Origin: an uncultured Lachnospiraceae bacterium | GTDB lineage: Bacteria; Bacillota; Clostridia; Lachnospirales; Lachnospiraceae | Direction: 5' to 3' | Assembly: GCA_910587715.1 (NCBI GenBank) | Contig: CAJUMV010000007.1 | Location: 1-64,000 of the forward strand | Length of the DNA stretch: 64,000 nt | Part shown: positions 8,153 through 16,972 of the stretch, in pieces | How the letters are laid out: each line of letters opens with the position of its first letter | How positions within the stretch are numbered: the first letter of the stretch is position 1 | The notes under the pieces: model-generated | The model's input: only the letters and a program-made list of their open reading frames with translations | What the model was told of the DNA's origin: nothing | Databases searched by the model: none | Made by a program: the position numbers and the translations under genes

Positions 8153-9842
8153 GTATGAATCATAGAGAAAAAGCCCTCAGCTTACTTACGCCGCCCGGAT
8201 ATGCGCCGGACTATAAGGTGTTATCGGAAGCCGCCATTCACGATCTGGGATTGGACTATCTGTGCGAACAGGTCACGGAGAAAAAGCAGGAGCAGACGCT
8301 GCTCTTATCCATTCTTTCCAGAATGACGGACAATCCCGAGGTGACAAAGTACAGGAGCGACGTTTTCGAGGATATCTACCGGAATGGGGCGATGCGGGAT
8401 GAGATGCTGCGCATTCTGGATAAGATCAATTTTCTGCGCGATTATGGGAGCATCGGTAAGACCTTTGAGGAGGCGGCGAATGTGTGGGATCTCATGCACC
8501 GTCTCGATGAACTGAAGGATTATATCCAGTGTGTGGAAGCCATCTTCAAGAGTCTTTCGGATGCGCAGGTGCACTCGGAGGGACTGCTTCATTTGAAGGA
8601 ATATGTTGACGGTTTATACCATGATAACGGGTTTTCGGAGTTGAAGAAGGACATTGCGGCTCTGCGGGCGACGACCACGGAACTTCGGAGCGTCACGGTG
8701 GGCATCAATTTAAACGATCGGTTTGAGGCGGACGGGATCGGACTGATTTCCATCAACAGCAAGTATTTTACCAAATCCAATATCCTCAGCAATTTTTGTG
8801 AAAAAATTTCCATGAAGGATGCCATAAAACCGGATACGGAATGGCAGGAGGAGTATAAGTTCCATCCCTTTGCCGCAGAGACGTCAAAAATGCCGGACAT
8901 TGTTCCGATTCGGGGAATCGCGCTGATTCCCGAGGGCGATAAGATGGAGGACGTGCCGCGGTATATGAACCGTGTCACCAACCAGATGCTCTCGGCGGTT
9001 GTGAAAAAGCTGAAAAGCCTGCTGGATCGGTATGTGTCCGTGACCATCACGGAGATTACGGACCTGATACCGGAATTTATCTACTATGTCCGTTTTGTGG
9101 AGTACTTAGAGAAATTAAGTGGCAGCGGAATGCATTTTTGCAAGGGGACTTTGGCGGCGGAAGAAACGGGAGAGTGTTTGATGCGCGCGAAAGGCTTTTA
9201 CAATATGAAGCTTGCGGCGGCGGTCTCGGAAAAACAGGAGACCATCGTTACAAATGACTTGGACTTTGACAAAGCGCATCTGGTCTATGTGCTGACAGGC
9301 GCGAACCGGGGCGGGAAGACGACGGTCACACAGGCGGTAGGACTTCTGTTTGCGCTTGCGCAGGGCGGCATTTTCTGCCGGCAGATTCCTTCGTGTTCCA
9401 GCCGGCTGACTGTATTTACACGCATTTTCCGGCGGACGAGGACAAAACCATGGATCTGGGACGGCTGGGCGAAGAGTGCAGGCGGTTCCGGCAGATTTAT
9501 TCGGACAGCACGAAGAACAGCCTTCTGCTGCTCAACGAGACATTCTCCACGACCTCTTTTGAGGAGGGGTATTTCATAGCGAAGGATGCGGTCAGGGCGA
9601 TTCTTGCAAAGGGAGTCCGGACCATCTACAACACCCACATGCACAAGCTGGCATTTGAGCTGGAAGAATTGAATCGATCCTATGATTCTGTGAAGGCAGT
9701 CTCCTTGATTGTAAAGGCGGACGGGGGTAACCGTTCGTTTAAGATTGAGGCGGCGCCGCCGGAGGGCATGTCCTATGCGGGGGATATCGCGCGGAAGTAT
9801 GGAGTGACATATGAGATGTTGGTAGAACATTTGGAATCATAA
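8149..9842 (+). pseudogene. MutS-family ATPase, split by a one-base frameshift
   Basis: The first frame (8149 onward) encodes a core/lever region and Walker A GANRGGKT near residue 386. After IF (codon 9373) it becomes unrelated sequence. The frame that starts with CTG 9375 continues the family: LPADSFVFQPAD, a Walker-B-like LLLLNETFSTTS, the THMHKL switch and the C-terminal end. Adding one T to the T run at 9371-9374 restores a full protein of about 564 residues. The mismatch-recognition domain of MutS1 is absent. Either the gene is inactivated, the base is a sequencing error, or the shift is used in translation. It is coupled to the OmpA-like gene by an ATGA overlap. Confidence 0.8.
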
Positions 9843-9854
9843 AGCAGATAAAAA

Positions 9855-9887
9855 CGGATAGGCTGTGCAAAGCTATCCGCTCTTTTT
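9855..9887 (+). terminator. Rho-independent terminator
   Basis: CGGATAG and CTATCCG form the stem, followed by CTCTTTTT. It ends the channel/OmpA/MutS operon. Confidence 0.75.
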
Positions 9888-9894
9888 ATGCGCA

Positions 9895-9968
9895 GACCCG
9901 CATATGGGAATTTGCTGTTTCACAACATGCGGGTCGCGCGGCGAGTAGAGAAAAATCTTTCCTACTCG
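9895..9968. repeat. Two consecutive inverted repeats
   Basis: GACCCGCAT (9895-9903) pairs with ATGCGGGTC (9927-9935), and CGAGTAG (9942-9948) pairs with CTACTCG (9962-9968). They fill the space before the end of the minus-strand gene at 9979 and may stop its transcription. Confidence 0.55.
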
Positions 9969-9978
9969 ATTTTTGACA

Positions 9979-10944
9979 TTATGCAATCGAAACTTGGAAT
10001 CCCTGCTGCGCCGCCTGTTCCTCCTGCGGTATGCTTAAGCCGCTGACCTGAAAGTTCTTTTCCGCATTGCTATACGCGGCATTTTTTTCAGAGTCCTCAT
10101 CCGCTGTTTTCATCGTATGGGCGGCATCGCCTAAGAAAGTGAACTGGAATGCCATTTCCTGTTGTCTTTGCTTCTGCATGTTTTTCAGCTCTGCCTGTTT
10201 GCCTTCTGTATCGGTACCGCGATAGTCGTCCTGCTTGATTTCACTCTTTAAAACGGCAATGCCGTCGTTGGTCTTGGACACAAGCGTTCCTATGTGGTCT
10301 GCAACCTGCATGGAAGAGTCTGCGGATACCATCGCCCGCATTTCCTTTTCAGTCGGTCTGAATTCTGCAGTCGGCTCCGTTTCTGTCTCGTCCTTTTCAG
10401 GCTCCGTTTCCTCGGCGGCAGCGGCTGCCGTGATTGTTTCCTCAGCCGGTTTGTTTGGTACGGCTGATGTACTGTCTTCCGTCTGATTGATAGCGCCCTT
10501 TAAGATAACGGTGCCGTCTTCGTTTTGTGTAATGATGGTTCCCGGTTGTACAGCCTGCTGTTTTTCGGCGGGCAGTTTCTTTTCGTCCGCTGTGTCAGAG
10601 GATGCTTCGGTGGTATCTACCTTGTCATCCGCCTTTTTCTCCTCTTCCGGTTTCCGGTCCTCCTGCAGCTCGGCTAATTTGATTTCTCTTTTATGTGAAC
10701 GGAGAAGCTCATCCTGATGCTGTTTCAGCTTCGTGTCGAGACTGGATTTTTCGCGTTTCAGCTCTTTCCGCTCATTTTCCTTTTCGTTGACAGAAAGTTC
10801 ATTTTCGGAAGCCAGCTTCTGCATCTTTTGCTGTACATCCGTGATTTCTTTCTGAATACTTTTGCTTTTCTGGTCCTTTAAATCCGCTGCAGAAAACTGC
10901 ATAGCCGACATGCCGTTTGATGATGTGATGCCGCCGATTCCCAT
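9979..10944 (-). CDS. FlxA-like coiled-coil protein
   Basis: 321 residues, soluble, with no signal peptide. Residues about 20-105 are a Lys/Glu-rich coiled coil of the FlxA-like type (KEITDVQQKMQKL). The middle is low-complexity, rich in Thr, Glu and Ala. The N-terminal GIGGITSSNGMSAMQ resembles the start of the protein at 35881-36609. Start chosen at 10944 where GGAAGGAGATGAACTT precedes ATG. Function unknown; such proteins occur near motility and secretion genes, but none of these are present here. Confidence 0.6.
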   Translation of the reverse strand: MGIGGITSSNGMSAMQFSAADLKDQKSKSIQKEITDVQQKMQKLASENELSVNEKENERKELKREKSSLDTKLKQHQDELLRSHKREIKLAELQEDRKPEEEKKADDKVDTTEASSDTADEKKLPAEKQQAVQPGTIITQNEDGTVILKGAINQTEDSTSAVPNKPAEETITAAAAAEETEPEKDETETEPTAEFRPTEKEMRAMVSADSSMQVADHIGTLVSKTNDGIAVLKSEIKQDDYRGTDTEGKQAELKNMQKQRQQEMAFQFTFLGDAAHTMKTADEDSEKNAAYSNAEKNFQVSGLSIPQEEQAAQQGFQVSIA

Positions 10945-11055
10945 AAGTTCATCTCCTTCCCCCACTAAGGATGATGCATTTTCTTTTTGTAGCTATATTT
11001 ATTTATATTTTACTATTGACTGCGGGTAAGATGCAAGACTTTTTTGCAGGATTAC

Positions 11056-11083
11056 GCCCTTTTCTTCACAGCAGAAAAAGGGC
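11056..11083. terminator. Hairpin in divergent spacer
   Basis: GCCCTTTTCT pairs with AGAAAAAGGGC across a 7-base loop, between the two divergent genes. No clear T run follows on the plus strand, so its role is open. Confidence 0.35.
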
Positions 11084-11194
11084 ATTCCACAGCATATCGG
11101 TTTATTTTGAAAAGGCAGTTTCCGAAACAGGTATTGAAAAGCAAAAATAGAGTCTGCAAAAAGAAAGTGAACGATAAAAAGGAGGCAGATGGAG

Positions 11195-12067
11195 ATGGCA
11201 AATGATTATTTGAATTTTTCGAATCTGGATTCGGGCTACGATGTGTCCCCGCTTCTTGGCGGGACGACCAATGCCAGCGGGAGCCTGCTTTCGGATTACG
11301 CATCCATTAAAAACGGAAGTTACGGAAAGCTGATGGAAGCGTACTGTGCCAGAAAAGAAGCGGAAAAGAAGGCGTCGGTGTCGGGAGACAGTGCGCAGAA
11401 GCTGACACTGATGCGTTCGAACGCGGATGCTTTGAAAAAGTCCGCGGAGGCGCTGGGTGATTCCTCGCTCTGGGAAAAGAAGAAAGTCAGGAAAAGGGAT
11501 GAAGAAACCGGGGAAGAGGTGGAGACGGAGGACTATGACTGGGATGCCATTACAAAGGCGGTGAAATCCTTTGTGGAGGATTACAATGCCGTGGTGGAGC
11601 AGGCGGGAAACTCGGACACCCAAAAGGTGCTGCAACAGGCAGTCTGGATGACGGATACCACGGAAAAAACGCAAAAGCTCCTCTCGAAAATCGGCTTACA
11701 TATCGGTAAAGGCAATAAGCTGGAATTGGACGAGGAGGTATTGAAAAAAGCGAACATCAACACGTTAAAATCAACGTTTTCGGGTCATGGCTCCTTTGCG
11801 GACAAAGTAATGCAGAAGGCGGGAAGCATCAGCCGGGCGGCATCCGTCGCGGCAGCGCAAGCGAAAACGAAGACGACCTATACGCGAAACGGAAATTACT
11901 CGGACGCTCTGTCGAAGATGTTTTCCAGCACAGTCGATAAAAAAGTGGGGGATAAGACGACGGAAAAGGACAAAAATCTGGATACGATGAAACAGGCGAT
12001 TGACAAGATGGAGGAGCGGGAGAAGGAGAAAGCGGAGAAGGACAAGGAAAAGAAGGAGAAGGACTGA
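11195..12067 (+). CDS. Hypothetical protein, flagellar-cap/filament-like
   Basis: 290 residues, no signal peptide or membrane helix. Residues 80-190 (a long helix with VKSFVEDYNAVVEQAG and a later segment with LLSKIGLHIGKGNKLELDEE) resemble the C-terminal D0/D1 region of FliD-type filament caps, which contain similar FVxxYN and GI.. elements. The last 35 residues are almost only Lys, Glu and Asp. ATG 11195 is 9 bases from GGAGG; ATG 11189 is a second option. No flagellar export genes are seen nearby. Confidence 0.5.
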   Translation: MANDYLNFSNLDSGYDVSPLLGGTTNASGSLLSDYASIKNGSYGKLMEAYCARKEAEKKASVSGDSAQKLTLMRSNADALKKSAEALGDSSLWEKKKVRKRDEETGEEVETEDYDWDAITKAVKSFVEDYNAVVEQAGNSDTQKVLQQAVWMTDTTEKTQKLLSKIGLHIGKGNKLELDEEVLKKANINTLKSTFSGHGSFADKVMQKAGSISRAASVAAAQAKTKTTYTRNGNYSDALSKMFSSTVDKKVGDKTTEKDKNLDTMKQAIDKMEEREKEKAEKDKEKKEKD

Positions 12068-12115
12068 GAGAATAGCAATCATTGACAGAAGTATGCGTAG
12101 GTTTATGGATGGAAG

Positions 12116-12149
12116 GAGCCTTCCTTGTAGAAATACGAGGGGGCTCTTT
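12116..12149 (+). terminator. Terminator-like hairpin
   Basis: GAGCC (12116-12120) pairs with GGCTC (12142-12146), extended by CCTTGT/ACGAGG, and is followed by TTTC. It lies 50 bases after the preceding gene. Confidence 0.5.
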
Positions 12150-12166
12150 CTGCGCGCATAAGCAGA
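12146..12166. repeat. 21-bp sequence shared with 62953-62973
   Basis: The 21 bases, with core CTGCGCGCATAAGCAG, recur exactly at 62953-62973. In both places they start within the 3' arm of a terminator-like hairpin. Confidence 0.6.
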
Positions 12167-12173
12167 AGTCTGT

Positions 12174-12241
12174 TTTCCGATTCTGTAAGGGAGTTTCCAA
12201 TTCTGACGTCACGCTTGAAACTTGTGAAAAAAGCATGTAAC
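12174..12241 (+). promoter_or_regulatory. LytTR-like direct-repeat promoter element, copy 1 (weak -10)
   Basis: TTTCCGATTCTG (12174-12185) and TTTCCAATTCTG (12194-12205) repeat with a 20-base period, followed by CGTCACGCTTGAAAC. TTGAAA (12215-12220) would be the -35; the expected -10 place holds only GTAACC. Direct repeats two helical turns apart are typical of LytTR-family response regulators. The same layout occurs at 15708-15776. Confidence 0.4.
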
Positions 12242-12478
12242 CTTTTACCCGCTTTGTGTGTAGCGGACTGGAGTGAAATCAAGGAAGAGGACAGGGGTGC
12301 ACTTGGGTATTATATGCAATTCGATGACTATGCTGATAATGGTAATACGGAAGACGGCACGGACTATCACTGTACGGTCAATGCCGTGGACGGCAGTATT
12401 TTGGAGGCTTATCAGATAGAAGTGTCGCCGGATGGGAGTGGCGGGTACTCCTTTGAGTCGGTTTATTATGAGCATTAG
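12215..12478 (+). pseudogene. Probable 3' remnant of a hypothetical gene
   Basis: The frame from TTG 12215 has no ribosome site and runs through the promoter-like element. The later part, from about residue 20 (ALGYYMQFDDY ... VNAVDGSILEAYQIE), reads as real protein, with a PepSY-like NAVDGSILE turn. This fits a C-terminal fragment left after a deletion. I do not recognise the parent gene. Confidence 0.35.
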
Positions 12479-12552
12479 CATATACATAAAATAGTATTTG
12501 TGGTAATATAACTTGTATAAATTGGCGGAATGAATATGTGGAGGAAAAGACC

Positions 12553-13359
12553 ATGGAATACATAAAAGCGACGGAAGGCGATACGGAAGAAATCTTGATG
12601 ATTGTGCAGGATACGATAAGAACCATTTATCCCCGGTATTACCCGCAGGAGGTAGTAGATTTTTTTTGTGAGCTTCATTGCAGAGAAAACATATCCAAGG
12701 ATATCGCAGCCGGTTTTGTCGGCGTGCTGTGGGATGATGAAGGGATTGTGGGGACGGGGTGTTATAAAGACGACCATATTACAAGGGTGTATGTAAAACC
12801 GGAATATCAGGGGAAAGGATATGGCAGCTATATCATGCAGTGTCTGGAAAATGAAATCAGCGTGAAACACGACATGGCATATTTAGACGCGTCCCTGCCG
12901 GCAAGCCATTTGTATGAAAAAGGAGGTTATCAGACAATCCGGCATGAGAAATGGGATGTGGAAAACGGAAGGGTGCTTGTGTATGAAATTATGGCGAAAT
13001 CTTTGCCGCATACCACGACTGACATTTGTTATGACGGCAGATTTTTTGTCCCGAGGGAAAATACCGAAAACGGTGAAGTGGACGGAAATACCGTATTTTC
13101 ATATCACCAAAGAGATAATATGGTATGGGCGGATTATTCGGGTGGAGAAATTGTCAGAGGTCATTTAGTAGGAATGGCAGGTGAGAATGGGGAATTGGAC
13201 TTTTATTATCAGCACATCAATGAACAAGAGCAGGTGCGGGTTGGTGTCTGTCATAGTGTGCCGCGGGTTTTGGATAACGGTAAAATCGAACTGACGGAAA
13301 AATGGCAGTGGTTAAATGGGGACAAGTCGGAAGGGGCATCTGTTATTGTAGAGAGATGA
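12553..13359 (+). CDS. GNAT N-acetyltransferase fused to a C-terminal beta domain
   Basis: 268 residues. Residues 1-150 form a GNAT domain with the acetyl-CoA loop VYVKPEYQGKGYGSYI near residue 85. Residues about 155-268 form a second, beta-rich domain (YDGRFFVPRENTENGEV ... YHQRDNMVWADYSGGEIVRG) of the kind annotated alone as n-acetylglutamate synthase-like or lipocalin-like. The acceptor is unknown. It starts behind GGAGGAAAAG, downstream of the truncated gene. Confidence 0.75.
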   Translation: MEYIKATEGDTEEILMIVQDTIRTIYPRYYPQEVVDFFCELHCRENISKDIAAGFVGVLWDDEGIVGTGCYKDDHITRVYVKPEYQGKGYGSYIMQCLENEISVKHDMAYLDASLPASHLYEKGGYQTIRHEKWDVENGRVLVYEIMAKSLPHTTTDICYDGRFFVPRENTENGEVDGNTVFSYHQRDNMVWADYSGGEIVRGHLVGMAGENGELDFYYQHINEQEQVRVGVCHSVPRVLDNGKIELTEKWQWLNGDKSEGASVIVER

Positions 13360-13407
13360 TGTGTCGTCGTATCATTTGATGAAGTTATTATTAAAAGGGG
13401 AGAAAAG

Positions 13408-15690
13408 ATGCTGTGTAAAAAGAGAATCGGGAAATGTTTTCTATTTGCAGTGGTGTGCATGATAACGCTGATACCGAATGGCTGTGGCAATCGGTCGTCG
13501 AAAAATTCGGACAGCGGGAGCGCACAGGCGGATGACGAGGCGGTTTCTTTTGATGAAAAGGAATCTGTCGATGCGCAGACCATAGCGGAAATTTTAAGCG
13601 ATATTTATGCCGGAGCGGCAAGCGAAAATACATGGGGAAGCCTTGATACAAAGCGGCGTATGATTGCCAGGATTGGCGAGCAAGGCTTATGTGCGGTGGA
13701 TATGGAAAATCAGATTGATATGACAAATCCGGAGCAGGCGCTGGCGTTTTGCAGGGCGGTTGAGCAAAAAGAAAGTGCGCAAATAACGGTGTTCGTTTTT
13801 GACAGGATGGGATTTCACAAGTATGACCTGCAGACGTGGGACGGACATATAAACGTAGACAGACAATATAATCAATGTGATGAAAATGGACAACTGCAGA
13901 AGAAAAATGAGGGAAGCTATCCGGCTGACTTTTGGCAGTACACAGAGGAGGGGTACTTATTTTTTGGAGGCAGTTATTTTTCGGACGAAAATTATGTCCT
14001 TACGTTAAGCGACGCTTCGGAATATACCGCGCTGCGGATTCTGCCGCTTTCTGAAACTTGCAGGGAGCTGAACCGAAAGTATATCCTCCCTGTCGGGTAC
14101 AAGCGGAACAATATGTTTCTGACAAACTGGAGCGAGGAAGATTTTGGCAGGCTGGATTTTTATGATATATTCGACCGCTTTTATCCGATTCTGCATGGGC
14201 AGTCCCATCCCTATACCGCAAATGGTGAGGCGGAAACAGCGTCCGTATATGAGATTCCGGAAGTTGTTTTTGAAAATGTCGTGACGGCGCATTTTAAGAT
14301 AGACCGGGAAACGCTTCGGGAGAAAACGGCATATCTGTCAGAGAATGCCGCTTATGAATACAGACCGAGGGGATTTTGCGACTCTGAATATCCCGACATT
14401 CCGTACCCGGAAGTCGTGGATTATACAGAGAACGAGGATGGAACGATTACGCTGACTGTCAATGCGGTATATCCGAAAGAAAGCACGTCGAAATCTTTTG
14501 CCCATAAAACCGTTATCCGACCGCTTGGAGAGGGCGGTTTTCAGTATGTATCGAACGAGATCATTTCCCCCAAAGAAGACTATGATATCTGGTGGCATAC
14601 GGATCGTCTGATGGAAGAAGAGGACTCTGCTTTATGGATGATTCCGCAGGCGGAACATTGTCTGCTGACGGAGAAGGAAAAGGAGGAGTTAAAAGAAGCT
14701 GCCCTGAAAGCGGCGAAACAGGCAGAAGCGGTATATCAGGACATAGAACTTACAGGTAACCCGGCATTCGGTTCCGGTATAAAAGAATTTACAGAAAAGC
14801 AGCGCCGTGAGGTAGTATCGTTTCTTGGAAATGCGGGATATGTCAGCGTTACGGATGATGCCAATATGGAAAATTATGAGAAGGTGGAAGATTTTTATAC
14901 TGCGTACAGCGAAAACTGTGATGCAATGGTAACGTTATATTATGTAGAGCGGGACGGTCTGATTGGCGCGATCACGTTTCTGTACCGGGACGGTAAAGTA
15001 CAGACATACTTCGTAGGAATCGGCTGGCAGAAGGGTGGTATACCAGAGATTACGTATACCTCGGTCAGCAATATCGCGGAAATGAGACTGACAGAGAAAG
15101 GGTATTTCATCTATGCGCACGAAGACGAGATGCCGCATTCCAGTTTACGGCAGTATTGGCGGGTAAAGCCGCTCTCTCACAAGTGCAGGGAGCTGACGCG
15201 GAAATACATACATGGGTTAAGTTATGTAAACTATAACATACTGGTGACGAACTGGGGCAGCGGCAATGTGGAAGACATTTTGATGCCCTGCATGTTTGAA
15301 GATATTTATAGGATTGATACCGGGGAAAATCTAAAACCGCAAAACGGGAGAATACCCGCGGAAACATATGAAAGAATTATGACGACATATTTCCCGGTAT
15401 CTGTAGAACAACTGCGGGAAAAGTGCGGATATGATGAGAAAAGCGACAGCTATGTGTATGACATGATATTTTCCAGACAGTATCCGCCTTTTGGGGAAGT
15501 TGTTGATTATAAGGAAAATGACGATGGAACGCTCACGCTGACCGTGGATGCCGTGTGGGCGGACTACAATTCCGATATTGCTTTTACCAATCGGATCGTA
15601 GTGCAGTCGTTTGCCGACGGCACGTTCCGGTATTTGTCTAATTCGATAGAACAGAAGGAAATGGAAATCCCGAAAATAGAGGTTCCCTAA
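13408..15690 (+). CDS. Large lipoprotein with two copies of a domain of unknown function
   Basis: 760 residues. A lysine-rich start, a hydrophobic stretch and IPNGC form a plausible lipoprotein signal with Cys at about 26. The remainder is exported. Two related halves are visible: LPLSETCRELNRKYI followed by NNMFLTNWSEED in the first and VKPLSHKCRELTRKYI followed by YNILVTNWGSGN in the second, each ending with a VVDYxENxDGTxTLTVxAV strand set. So the protein is an internal duplication of about 330 residues. I cannot assign a function. AGGGGAGAAAAG precedes the start. Confidence 0.65.
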   Translation: MLCKKRIGKCFLFAVVCMITLIPNGCGNRSSKNSDSGSAQADDEAVSFDEKESVDAQTIAEILSDIYAGAASENTWGSLDTKRRMIARIGEQGLCAVDMENQIDMTNPEQALAFCRAVEQKESAQITVFVFDRMGFHKYDLQTWDGHINVDRQYNQCDENGQLQKKNEGSYPADFWQYTEEGYLFFGGSYFSDENYVLTLSDASEYTALRILPLSETCRELNRKYILPVGYKRNNMFLTNWSEEDFGRLDFYDIFDRFYPILHGQSHPYTANGEAETASVYEIPEVVFENVVTAHFKIDRETLREKTAYLSENAAYEYRPRGFCDSEYPDIPYPEVVDYTENEDGTITLTVNAVYPKESTSKSFAHKTVIRPLGEGGFQYVSNEIISPKEDYDIWWHTDRLMEEEDSALWMIPQAEHCLLTEKEKEELKEAALKAAKQAEAVYQDIELTGNPAFGSGIKEFTEKQRREVVSFLGNAGYVSVTDDANMENYEKVEDFYTAYSENCDAMVTLYYVERDGLIGAITFLYRDGKVQTYFVGIGWQKGGIPEITYTSVSNIAEMRLTEKGYFIYAHEDEMPHSSLRQYWRVKPLSHKCRELTRKYIHGLSYVNYNILVTNWGSGNVEDILMPCMFEDIYRIDTGENLKPQNGRIPAETYERIMTTYFPVSVEQLREKCGYDEKSDSYVYDMIFSRQYPPFGEVVDYKENDDGTLTLTVDAVWADYNSDIAFTNRIVVQSFADGTFRYLSNSIEQKEMEIPKIEVP

Positions 15691-15707
15691 AGACGGAACG
15701 ACTCCGA

Positions 15708-15776
15708 CTTCCAATTCTGCAAAATCATTTCCGATTCTGCCGTCATGCTTGCAACGCGCGAGGAACCAGTTACAAT
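15708..15776 (+). promoter_or_regulatory. LytTR-like direct-repeat promoter element, copy 2
   Basis: CTTCCAATTCTG (15708-15719) and TTTCCGATTCTG (15728-15739) again repeat with a 20-base period, followed by CGTCATGCTTGCAAC. TTGCAA (15749-15754), 16 bases and TACAAT (15771-15776) make a usable promoter. It stands ahead of the decayed HD-GYP gene. Confidence 0.5.
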
Positions 15777-15893
15777 GGTGCAGAGCAGAAATATTTTTCT
15801 TCCGAAGTCCGGTTCTTTTGTGTATCATATATTTGGGAGCGGAGAAAACAGAATGGAGGAGGAAAAATTTGTCTTGGCAGAAGGGAGCACAGG

Positions 15894-16774
15894 ATGCGGG
15901 GGCTGTTTCAGATGATTCCGTTTCCGGGGATTATCAACGGGCTTTTCGTTCCGGTTCTGCTCGTGCCGCCGTACCTGTTCGCGATGTTGGCGCGGCTGGT
16001 TTGGCGAGAATATGCAGCGCAGGAGTCTGCGCAAATCAGAGAGATATCTGCTCTGGGTAATCGGGATTCTGATGCTGCTCTTTTCCAATCACACGACCAT
16101 GCAGATTACGGTGGACAGCGGAAATGTGCGGGCGGCAGACAGTCTGTACGGGCGGGGGCTGGTGCCTTTTATCGGCATTACGAGTGTCTCCGCCTTCGTG
16201 ATGACGATTACGATTATCGTGCTGATCATGCAGGGTAATAAGCGCTCCTTTTACCATGAACGGCTTTCCGCTATGCAGTCCGGTATGATTACGTTTATGG
16301 CGGAGGTGGTGGAGAACCGGAACGACAATACGGGCGGTCATATCAGGCGCACGGCTGCCTATGTGGAAGAGATTGCAAAAGAGTTAAAAAGGCAGGGCGC
16401 GTATCCGGAGCTTCTGTCGGAGCGCTATATGCGGGATATGATCGTGGCGGCGCCTCTTCACGACATCGGGAAGATACATATTCCGGACGCGGTCTTAAAC
16501 AAACCGGGACGGCTGACGGAGGAGGAGTTTACGATTATGAAGACGCACACCACGGCGGGAGAGGCGCTTCTCAAACATGCGAAGGAGGAGCTTGGGGAGT
16601 ACGGGTATTTGAACACGGCGGTGGAGATGGCGGCGTATCACCATGAATGGTGGAACGGAAAAGGCATACGCGATTATTCAGGAGGAGAGCGGCACGCACT
16701 TTGACCCGGTTGTCGCGGCGGCGTTTTTAAGGCAGCAGGGGGAAGAAGGCGGCGGAGGAAAAGCCATCATGTAA
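15894..16774 (+). pseudogene. HD-GYP phosphodiesterase gene, frameshifted and internally deleted
   Basis: Three reading frames together give one HD-GYP-like protein. From 15894 a membrane segment (PFPGIINGLFVPVLLVPPYL) is read; near 16000 the frame changes and a second frame gives two more helices, GGHIRRTAAYVEEI and the HD pair in APLHDIGKIHIPD. After YHHEWWNGKG (16650) the sequence jumps, in another frame, to IIQEESGTHFDPVVAAAFL, normally 40-50 residues further on, so the GYP segment is lost. Such an enzyme would cleave cyclic di-GMP; this copy should be inactive. Confidence 0.75.
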
Positions 16775-16972
16775 AGGTAACGGCGATAGCACAGAATTGT
16801 AGAGGGGACAGATTATGTACAATAAAATGTGATTGCTTTATACTATATTAAGCAGTACAATAAAATAAATATAAATACATATATGAGCGGTTTTGAGCCA
16901 CCTGTACCTTCGCTACATCGCGTGGAACTTCATCCGTATCCGTCAAACTTTGTGGGAGGGGGTATATGACAT

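Noticed and set aside
6082..9842. A known Zorya defence system
   Set aside because: ZorA and ZorB analogues are plausible, but no ZorC, ZorD or ZorE-like gene is adjacent, and MutS is not a component of described Zorya types.
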